From positions 1-24,811 of the forward strand of contig JAEWIL010000023.1 in assembly GCA_023387085.1 (NCBI GenBank): 24,811 bases of DNA, written 5' to 3'. The number at the start of each line of letters is the position of its first letter. The first letter of the stretch is position 1. Made by a program: the position numbers and the translations under genes. This stretch comes from Pseudomonadota bacterium. Its GTDB lineage: Bacteria > Pseudomonadota > Alphaproteobacteria > Sphingomonadales > Sphingomonadaceae. The notes under the pieces were generated by a model that was not told the origin of the DNA, did no database searches, and saw nothing but the letters and a program-made list of their open reading frames with translations. Shown here in pieces: positions 16,282 to 22,535 of the stretch.

Positions 16282-16875
16282 TCAGAAGGCCGTGGCGATG
16301 CCTTTGCCCAGGTAGCAGGGCAATTCGCGCAGGACGTCAGCTTTGGGAATCCCGTCCTCGATCAGGTCGGGGGGGACTTCAGAGGTGTCGATGCGCACGA
16401 CGGTGAAGGCGCTCGCCGGGTCGCTGCGGTGGACGACGACATAGCCGCAGTCCATCGTCCCGTCGCTGCGATCGCCGCGAAAATCGATGGCGGCATAGAG
16501 GCCCGCGGGCTGCCCAGCGGGGTCCGGATACCAGCTGAGGCGCAGGATGCGGATCTGCCCGTCGGCCCAGAGTGCCGCGCGCTTGCGCATGTTCATTTCC
16601 CACTCGAGTCGCGGGTTCGACGCCTGGAAAGAAAGCCGCAGCATCGCATAGGCGGCGGCATAGTCCCGCCGCGCCAGCGCCAGCGTATATCCGGCGAACC
16701 GGTCGATCGCGCCCTCCTCGTCGGCGGGCGTCGGCTTGAAACTCACCCCTTCGGGCGCGACCGTCTGGCGCTCGACCTCGGGCGCAAGCGTCGGCGGCAC
16801 GGCGGATGCGACGGAAATCCCCACAAACAGCGCAGCCGCAAGCGCAGCAACCCGGACCGCCCGGTCAATAGCCAT
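16282..16875 (-). CDS. Exported DUF4019-like protein
   Basis: A 197-residue protein with a signal peptide (MAIDRAVRVAALAAALFVGISVASA). The middle part, FAGYTLALARRDYAAAYAML through RKRAALWADGQIRILRLSWY and DCGYVVVHRSDPASAFTVVR, has the layout of DUF4019: an Ala-rich helix with a YAAAY repeat, then a curved sheet. The identification is by pattern only. Its ATG lies inside the end of the glutathione S-transferase gene (11-bp overlap), so the two are probably translated from one message. No enzymatic residues are evident. Confidence 0.65.
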   Translation of the reverse strand: MAIDRAVRVAALAAALFVGISVASAVPPTLAPEVERQTVAPEGVSFKPTPADEEGAIDRFAGYTLALARRDYAAAYAMLRLSFQASNPRLEWEMNMRKRAALWADGQIRILRLSWYPDPAGQPAGLYAAIDFRGDRSDGTMDCGYVVVHRSDPASAFTVVRIDTSEVPPDLIEDGIPKADVLRELPCYLGKGIATAF

Positions 16876-17491
16876 AATAGGCGCCGCCCTTCTCCCGCGC
16901 GCGCCGCCAGGCGGGACGGTCGTGGCATTTATTCACGAAATTGGCGAGCTTCGGATAGCGCGGCGCCATGCCCTGCATGATCGCGATCTCCGCCGGAAAG
17001 CTCAGCATGATGTCCGCGGCCGACAGATTGTCGCCGACGAAATGACCGTTCTCGCTAACCTCGTTCTCCATATAGGAAAAATGCGCATCGAGTTGCTGCG
17101 CGATCCGCGGTTCCAGCGGCCCCGCCGCGTCGCCCAGGCGCGCCGTATAGATGCGGAGCAGGATCGGCGTCATTGCCGAGCCTTCGGCGAAATGCATCCA
17201 TTGCAGGTGGCGGACATGATCGTCGGTCCCGCGCTGCGGCATCAGATTTCCGCCGCCATGATAGTCGCAGACATATTCTGCGATCGCCGCCGATTCGATG
17301 ATGATGCGCCCGGCATCCTCCAGCACCGGCGACTTGCCGAGCGGATGTACCGCGACGAGTTCGGGCGGCGCGAGGTTCGTCACCGGGTCGCGGTCATAGA
17401 ATTTGATCTCGTACGGCGCGCCGATTTCCTCGAGCAGCCACAATATGCGCTGCGACCGGCTGTTGTTGAGATGATGGACGATCAGGCTCAT
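16865..17491 (-). CDS. Glutathione S-transferase family protein
   Basis: A 208-residue cytosolic GST. The N-terminal thioredoxin-fold domain has HHLNNSRSQRILWLLEEIGA with a Ser/Arg pair near the glutathione site, the cis-Pro context HPLGKSPVLED, and the ESAAIAEYVCDYH segment that binds the gamma-glutamyl group. The C-terminal all-helical domain has the N-capping motif GDNLSAADIMLSFP. The pattern is closest to the GTT1-like group of bacterial and fungal GSTs. The ATG at 17491 follows GAAGGAGAG. It is 15 bp downstream of the ureohydrolase and overlaps the next gene, forming a likely operon. The electrophilic substrate is unknown. Confidence 0.9.
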   Translation of the reverse strand: MSLIVHHLNNSRSQRILWLLEEIGAPYEIKFYDRDPVTNLAPPELVAVHPLGKSPVLEDAGRIIIESAAIAEYVCDYHGGGNLMPQRGTDDHVRHLQWMHFAEGSAMTPILLRIYTARLGDAAGPLEPRIAQQLDAHFSYMENEVSENGHFVGDNLSAADIMLSFPAEIAIMQGMAPRYPKLANFVNKCHDRPAWRRAREKGGAYYGY

Positions 17492-17506
17492 GGCTCTCTC
17501 CTTCGG

Positions 17507-18322
17507 TCAGATTTCGTGCGGCCCGTTGCGGTCGATCAGCGCCGCCAGTTCGCGAACCAGCTTCGCCCCGACGATCGCAGTGACATCGCCGATGTCGCGC
17601 CCCGGATGATGCTCGACGATATCGGCGCCGACGATCGGCGCGGTCTGCCTGTGGAGTACCGCGATCAGTTCGCGCACCGTCAGCCCGCCGGGCTCGGGGT
17701 GTGCGACACCCGGCGCGGCAGAGGGGTCCAGCCCGTCGAGATCGATCGAGATATAGAGCGGGCCATCCAGCACCGGCACCGCGTCGGGGGTAAAGCCCGC
17801 CATCGATATCACCTCGACCCCGAAGCGCTCGGCTTGCTCGCGGCAATGCCTGTTCAAGGTCCGGACGCCGACCTGCACCAGCCGCGCCGCATGCCCCGCT
17901 TCGCAGATTCGCGCGAAAGGCGACGCGTGGCTGCGCGGATTCCCGCCGAAGTCGGCATAGAGATCGGGGTGCGCGTCGAAATGGAGGATATGGAGCGGCC
18001 CGAAGCATGTCGCCGCCGCCTCGACGAGCGGAAAAGTTACGGCATGGTCTCCGCCGAGCGCGAGCGGGATTTCGCCATCCTCGTGCAGCATCGCGACGTG
18101 GCGGCGGATCGCGGCGTCGTCGCGCGTAACTTCCTCGGTAAGCGGCAAATCGCCGTCGTCGGCAAAGGCGATATCGATACCAATCTCTGGCCCCAACTCA
18201 CTGGCCAGATTGCCGCGGTCGCTACGCAGCGCCGCCCGGATTGCCGCAGGGCCCGCCGCCGCACCGCGTTCGAAGCTGCTGTTGATATCGGTAGGCAGGC
18301 CGAAAAGACGGATCGCGGGCAT
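17507..18322 (-). CDS. Ureohydrolase (agmatinase/arginase family)
   Basis: A 271-residue binuclear manganese hydrolase. All expected metal ligands are visible: H93 in GGDHAVT, D116, H118 and D120 in DAHPD, and D194 and D196 in SIDLDGLDPS. The SHASPF segment (about 131-136) fills the guanidino-binding loop position. It would hydrolyse a guanidino compound such as agmatine, arginine or a guanidino acid to urea; specificity cannot be fixed from sequence, though the N-terminus is more agmatinase-like. I chose the ATG at 18322 (MPAIRLFGLP) because the core fold begins there; the frame runs upstream to 18373. It heads a likely operon with the GST and the DUF4019-like gene. Confidence 0.85.
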   Translation of the reverse strand: MPAIRLFGLPTDINSSFERGAAAGPAAIRAALRSDRGNLASELGPEIGIDIAFADDGDLPLTEEVTRDDAAIRRHVAMLHEDGEIPLALGGDHAVTFPLVEAAATCFGPLHILHFDAHPDLYADFGGNPRSHASPFARICEAGHAARLVQVGVRTLNRHCREQAERFGVEVISMAGFTPDAVPVLDGPLYISIDLDGLDPSAAPGVAHPEPGGLTVRELIAVLHRQTAPIVGADIVEHHPGRDIGDVTAIVGAKLVRELAALIDRNGPHEI

Positions 18323-18462
18323 GCGCCGCTTGTAACCCCTCGCGACACCCGCGCAAGGAGCAACGGCAGCCACGGAACGACGGCCGGCGGGCCAACCTGC
18401 AGGAGAGGGACATATGCAGGATATCGCGGCCGCAAGGAGGCCACAGAGCCCGCCGCCGTCAG

Positions 18463-18494
18463 CCGGCCGGTTTACAGGAGGGGCAACCGGCCGG
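18463..18494. terminator. Perfect 10-bp hairpin downstream of recA
   Basis: CCGGCCGGTT (18463-18472) pairs perfectly with AACCGGCCGG (18485-18494) around a 12-base loop, starting 20 bases after the recA stop. The position fits a recA terminator, although no T run follows on the minus strand. Confidence 0.55.
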
Positions 18495-18514
18495 ATGGCT
18501 ATCGGATATGGCGA

Positions 18515-19588
18515 TCAGATATCGCCGTCATCGTCGGGGCCGGCCATCATCTCCTCGGCCACCTCATCGGTGCGGCCACGGATCGCCGCCTCGAGACGCT
18601 CGCGAAGCTCCGGATTTTCGGTCAGGAAGGTTTTTGCATTCTCGCGACCCTGCCCGATGCGGATCGAGTCATAGCTGAACCAGGCACCCGATTTCTCGAC
18701 CAGCCCGGCCTTGACGCCGATGTCGAGGATTTCGCCGATCTTCGAAATTCCCTGCCCGTACATGATGTCGAACTCGACCTGCTTGAACGGCGGCGCGACC
18801 TTGTTCTTCACCACCTTCACGCGCGTCGTATTGCCGACGATCTCGTCGCCATTCTTGATCTGACCGGTGCGGCGGATGTCGAGACGGACCGACGCGTAGA
18901 ATTTGAGCGCGTTACCGCCAGTCGTGGTTTCGGGATTGCCGTACATGACGCCGATTTTCATGCGCAGCTGGTTGATAAAGATCACCATGCAGCGCGAACG
19001 GCTGATCGAACCCGTGAGTTTGCGGAGCGACTGCGACATCAGACGCGCCTGCAGACCAACATGGCTGTCGCCCATCTCGCCCTCGATTTCGGCGCGCGGG
19101 ACAAGCGCTGCGACCGAGTCGACGACGAGCACGTCGATTGCATTCGAGCGCACAAGCGTATCGACGATTTCAAGCGCCTGCTCGCCAGTGTCGGGCTGCG
19201 ACACGATCAGCTCATCGATGTTGACGCCCAGCTTGCGCGCATAAACGGGGTCGAGCGCATGTTCGGCGTCGACGAAGGCGACGGTTCCGCCGGTCTTCTG
19301 CGCCTCGGCGAGCGTATGCAGCGCCAGCGTCGTCTTGCCCGAGCTTTCGGGGCCATAGATTTCGATGACGCGGCCGCGCGGCAGTCCGCCGACACCGAGC
19401 GCGATGTCGAGACCGAGCGACCCGGTCGAGATCGCCTCGACCTGCATCGCCTCCTTCGAGCCCAGCTTCATTACCGAGCCCTTGCCGAAGGCGCGATCAA
19501 TCTGCGCCAAGGCGGCGTCGAGCGCCTTCTGCCTATCCGTTCCGTTCACTGATTTCCCCGATTCGACGAGTGATAATTGTCCGGCCAT
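18515..19588 (-). CDS. recA: RecA recombinase
   Basis: A 357-residue RecA, the strand-exchange ATPase that also triggers LexA self-cleavage. It has Walker A GPESSGKTTLAL, the VDAEHALDP strand with the catalytic Glu region, Walker B-type VLVVDSVAALVPRAE, loop L1 with EGEMGDSHVGLQARLMSQ, and L2 with FINQLRMKIGVMYGNPETTTG. The C-terminus is acidic (GPDDDGDI), as usual. The ATG at 19588 is preceded by AAAGGGACGG. Regulation by SOS is supported by a GAAC-N7-GAAC box upstream. It lies directly downstream of the cckA/response-regulator pair and upstream of the ureohydrolase. Confidence 0.98.
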   Translation of the reverse strand: MAGQLSLVESGKSVNGTDRQKALDAALAQIDRAFGKGSVMKLGSKEAMQVEAISTGSLGLDIALGVGGLPRGRVIEIYGPESSGKTTLALHTLAEAQKTGGTVAFVDAEHALDPVYARKLGVNIDELIVSQPDTGEQALEIVDTLVRSNAIDVLVVDSVAALVPRAEIEGEMGDSHVGLQARLMSQSLRKLTGSISRSRCMVIFINQLRMKIGVMYGNPETTTGGNALKFYASVRLDIRRTGQIKNGDEIVGNTTRVKVVKNKVAPPFKQVEFDIMYGQGISKIGEILDIGVKAGLVEKSGAWFSYDSIRIGQGRENAKTFLTENPELRERLEAAIRGRTDEVAEEMMAGPDDDGDI

Positions 19589-19639
19589 AACCGTCCCTTT
19601 CCAGCTCTAGAGCGACAGCAGAGGCATCGCAATGACTGA

Positions 19640-19669
19640 CTATGTGCCACATTTGTTCCTGCAGAACAA
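19640..19669 (-). promoter_or_regulatory. Candidate recA promoter
   Basis: On the minus strand TTGTTC (19664-19669) is a -35 and ACATAG or CACATA (19640-19646) a -10 after 17-18 bases, about 52 bases before the ATG. The -35 overlaps the LexA box, as expected for repression. Confidence 0.5.
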
Positions 19670-19678
19670 GTGGAGAAC
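19664..19678. promoter_or_regulatory. LexA (SOS) box of recA
   Basis: GAAC-AAGTGGA-GAAC on the plus strand equals GTTC-N7-GTTC on the recA strand, which is the alphaproteobacterial LexA consensus. A further dyad TGTTC-N5-GAACA (19654-19668) overlaps its recA-proximal half-site. Confidence 0.85.
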
Positions 19679-19718
19679 AAATTTAATTGTCGGTGACTTT
19701 GCTGGGGCCGAGCACGGC

Positions 19719-20072
19719 CTAACCCACGCCGAATTCGGCGATTGCCGCCTCGATATCGCCGATCCGGAACGGCTTGGTCACCAACCGGCGGTGTCCGTGT
19801 TCCGGAGGAATCACATCTCCACCACCCGAGGTGAACGCAAAGGGAATACCCCGCACCGCCAATGCGTCGGCGACGGGCCACGCCTTCTCATCACCGAGGT
19901 TGATATCGACTAACGCACCCGTAAGCGTTTCCGACCCGATGAGTGCGAGTGCCTCTTCATTGCTGGTCGCCTGCGCCGGCTCGGGCTGTCCCAGCGCGTC
20001 GAATATGTCGGCGAGCATCATGCCGATCAGCACATCGTCTTCGACGAGCAGGATGCGCGGCCGGTCAGTCAT
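19719..20072 (-). CDS. Single-domain response regulator, FAT-GUY-like
   Basis: A 117-residue protein consisting only of a receiver domain. The acidic pair is in LLVEDDVLIGMMLADIFDAL, the phosphoacceptor is D56 in GALVDINLGDE, and the conserved Lys is in LVTKPF. The segment PFAFTSGGG lies where FAT-GUY receivers have PFxFATGY, so it looks like a divergent member of that class, which in sphingomonads takes part in stress phosphorelays. There is no output domain. Its ATG overlaps the end of cckA by 8 bp (ATGACTGA), so translation is coupled and a functional link is likely. It may act as phosphate sink, phosphotransfer partner or competitor of the CckA receiver. Confidence 0.85.
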   Translation of the reverse strand: MTDRPRILLVEDDVLIGMMLADIFDALGQPEPAQATSNEEALALIGSETLTGALVDINLGDEKAWPVADALAVRGIPFAFTSGGGDVIPPEHGHRRLVTKPFRIGDIEAAIAEFGVG

Positions 20073-22512
20073 CGGTCACCCTATGCGCCGCGTCGTCGAG
20101 CGCCGCCGACACCGCCTCCGCCAGTTGCGCTACCGAGAAGGGTTTGGGAAGGAAGGCGACATCGTCGATATTGATGGACTGCCGCAGTTGTTCCTCGGCA
20201 TAGCCCGACATGAAAAGAACGGGTAGCGCCGGCCGCTTCGCACGCATCGCACGCACCATCGCGGGACCATCCATCGTCGGCATGACGACGTCGCTTACAA
20301 CAAGGTCGATCTTGTCCATGCCGGCGAAGCGTTCCAAGCCCTCTTCTCCCTGCGATGCGGTCACCACATTGTAACCCGCGCGGGTCAGCGCCCGTTCCGC
20401 GACCGCACGCACCATATCTTCGTCCTCGACAAGCAGGACTGTGCCGGAGCCCCACTGGCTTTTCTTCGGCTTCACCGGCGGTGCGGGTGTTGCCGGTACG
20501 CCGGCCTCGGCACGGTGAACAGGGAGATAGATGGTGAAGCTGGTCGCTCCCGGCTGGCTGTCGGCAAAGATGAAACCTGCCGATTGTTTGATGATGCCAT
20601 AAACCGTGGACAGGCCGAGGCCCGTCCCCTTCCCCACATCCTTGGTCGTGAAGAAGGGTTCGAAAATCTTGGGTAGCACATCGGCGGGAATACCGGTGCC
20701 GGTGTCGCTGACCTTGAGCGCGCTATAGTCCGCAGGCGGCATGAATTCATTGCCCATCTGGCGCACGTCGGCCGAAGAGACGGGATAGGTCTCGATCGTC
20801 AGCGTCCCGCCGCCGGGCATGGCATCGCGTGCGTTGACCGCCAGATTGATGATCACCTGTTCGAGTTGCCCGGGATCGGCGCGAACCGCACCGAGTCCGC
20901 GGCCGTGATGGACCGAGAGATGGACGGTGTCACCGATCAGTCGCTTCAACAGATGCGACACCTCCGATATCACGTCGGGCAATTGCAAGATCTGCGGACG
21001 CAACGTCTGCTGGCGCGAAAAGGCGAGCAACTGCCGTGTCAGGCTGGCCGCGCGGTTCGCATTGCTGCGGATTTGCTGGATGTCATCATAGTCGCTGTCA
21101 CCAGGCGTGTGGCGCATCAGCATCAGGTCGCAGGCGCCGAGCACCGCTGTCAGAATATTGTTGAAATCATGCGCGACGCCGCCCGCAAGCTGGCCGACCG
21201 CCTGCATCTTCGACGCCTGCGCGACCTGACGCTTGAGCCGCGATTCCTCGCTCGAATCCTTTAGGCTGAGCAGCACCGCCGCCTCGCCCAGCCCGCGCAC
21301 CCCGACGACGCGCATCGACACCGGCTCGTCGCCCTGCCCGACCAGCCGGATCGATAGGTCGCCGCCGACTTGCTGGCCGCTGCTGTGGCGACGGATCATG
21401 TCCGCGAGGGGTCCCTTGTCCTCGCCGACCACAAGGTCGCCGGGATAGCGCGGCGGCTTGCCTTCGCCGATCCCCGCGGCGCGGCCGAACGCGCGGTTCA
21501 TGTAGAGAAAGCGGCCGTCGCGATCGACGAGCGCGAGCCCGAAAGGAAGCAGCGACAGCAAGGTCTCGACATAGGTTTGCGCTGTGCCACGGTCGGCGGG
21601 TCCGATCTCCTCGTCGAGCATCGCGAGCAGCATCGGTCCGTGACTGTCCGCGGGCGCCAGCGGAATCTGGATCATTCGTACCGGCGTCGCGCGGTCGCCC
21701 TCGCGCGCGAAATAGAGCGAGCCCGCATCGTCGAGCCGCAGCATCGCCGCAACATCGCGCCCGGCATAATAGGCCTGATCGCCATCATCCAGCGCGCGAA
21801 GCAGAAAGGCGGGATTCGCGACGCGCAGCCGCCCTTCAGCGCTGACCAGCGCCGCCATTACCCCAGCATTTCCGAGCGTGCGACCGGCGGGACCGTCGAG
21901 GTGGCGCATTACTTCGGTCGCAAGGTCGAGGCGCTCGAGTGCGGAAAATCGCCAGACGAGATAATCTTCGACCTGTCCGGTCCGTATCACCTGCGCCTGG
22001 AGTTGAAGCGGCCCGATCGCGATCTCGTCGACACGGCCTTCGCCGTCGCGCCACGCCGCGCGGCCGGCATTCTTGAGCAGTTCGGCGCCGCGCCCTTCGA
22101 GCGGCAGGCCCGGCGGGGTGACGAAGCCGCCCATCCAGGTCGCGAACAGGTCGTTGGCGCAGACGAGACGCCCGGCGCGATCGGTCACGGCAATCGCGAC
22201 ATCGTCGTGGTTGACTGCCGCGCGCAGCATCGTCCAGTCAGGCGCGGCCGCTTCGCCGCCAGCCGCGGCCGGGAACAGGCGGCGCACGAGCAATACGCTG
22301 CCCGCCGCGATCGCAAGGCCCGCGAGGAAGCCCGCGGCGAGCACCCAGTCGCGCGTCGCCCAGATGAGCAATGCGATCGATAGCAGGACGAGCGCACCCA
22401 AAATGATCAGGTCGAGGCGCGATAGCGCGGTACCGGCGGGCAGTTGTCCCGCGGCAGGGCCTGCCCCCCTGCTGAGATCAGCGTCGGCGGAGGGCAGGCT
22501 TTGCGCGGTCAA
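20065..22512 (-). CDS. cckA: Hybrid histidine kinase, CckA-like
   Basis: An 815-residue inner-membrane hybrid kinase with two membrane helices (about 33-52 and 56-77), roughly 350 residues of PAS-like sensing region, and a HisKA box GGVAHDFNNILTAVLGACDL with H448. The ATPase has INLAVNARDAMPGGG, DTGTGIP, FFTTKDVGKGTGLGLS. The C-terminal receiver has D741 in VVSDVVMPTMDG, plus FMSGYAEE and LPKPF. The HDFNN H-box and the N-box NARDAMPGGG are characteristic of CckA, which feeds the ChpT-CtrA relay controlling cell cycle, motility and, in Rhodobacter, gene transfer agents. The start is TTG at 22512: an in-frame TAG lies 15 bases upstream and no earlier ATG exists. The identity of the downstream relay here is inferred. 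Confidence 0.9.
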   Translation of the reverse strand: MTAQSLPSADADLSRGAGPAAGQLPAGTALSRLDLIILGALVLLSIALLIWATRDWVLAAGFLAGLAIAAGSVLLVRRLFPAAAGGEAAAPDWTMLRAAVNHDDVAIAVTDRAGRLVCANDLFATWMGGFVTPPGLPLEGRGAELLKNAGRAAWRDGEGRVDEIAIGPLQLQAQVIRTGQVEDYLVWRFSALERLDLATEVMRHLDGPAGRTLGNAGVMAALVSAEGRLRVANPAFLLRALDDGDQAYYAGRDVAAMLRLDDAGSLYFAREGDRATPVRMIQIPLAPADSHGPMLLAMLDEEIGPADRGTAQTYVETLLSLLPFGLALVDRDGRFLYMNRAFGRAAGIGEGKPPRYPGDLVVGEDKGPLADMIRRHSSGQQVGGDLSIRLVGQGDEPVSMRVVGVRGLGEAAVLLSLKDSSEESRLKRQVAQASKMQAVGQLAGGVAHDFNNILTAVLGACDLMLMRHTPGDSDYDDIQQIRSNANRAASLTRQLLAFSRQQTLRPQILQLPDVISEVSHLLKRLIGDTVHLSVHHGRGLGAVRADPGQLEQVIINLAVNARDAMPGGGTLTIETYPVSSADVRQMGNEFMPPADYSALKVSDTGTGIPADVLPKIFEPFFTTKDVGKGTGLGLSTVYGIIKQSAGFIFADSQPGATSFTIYLPVHRAEAGVPATPAPPVKPKKSQWGSGTVLLVEDEDMVRAVAERALTRAGYNVVTASQGEEGLERFAGMDKIDLVVSDVVMPTMDGPAMVRAMRAKRPALPVLFMSGYAEEQLRQSINIDDVAFLPKPFSVAQLAEAVSAALDDAAHRVTDD

Positions 22513-22535
22513 ATGACACTCTTTCTACAGTTGCA

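Noticed and set aside
12995..16315. A very long plus-strand open frame (1106 codons) antisense to alaS and its upstream neighbour
   Set aside because: It is a GC-rich shadow of genes with firm family motifs. Its Arg-, His- and Asp-rich composition is typical of antisense frames.
18411..18435. NdeI, EcoRV and NotI recognition sites in a row, resembling a cloning site
   Set aside because: The surrounding sequence is continuous, natural-looking intergenic DNA. NotI-type GC sites are common at this GC content, and there is no vector sequence.
16736..19552. A 938-codon plus-strand frame antisense to the GST, ureohydrolase and recA
   Set aside because: It runs across several real genes and their intergenic regions. 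Composition is that of a shadow frame.
19680..19695. TTAA near recA as a possible CtrA site
   Set aside because: Only one half-site is present; CtrA sites need a second TTAA 7 bases away.
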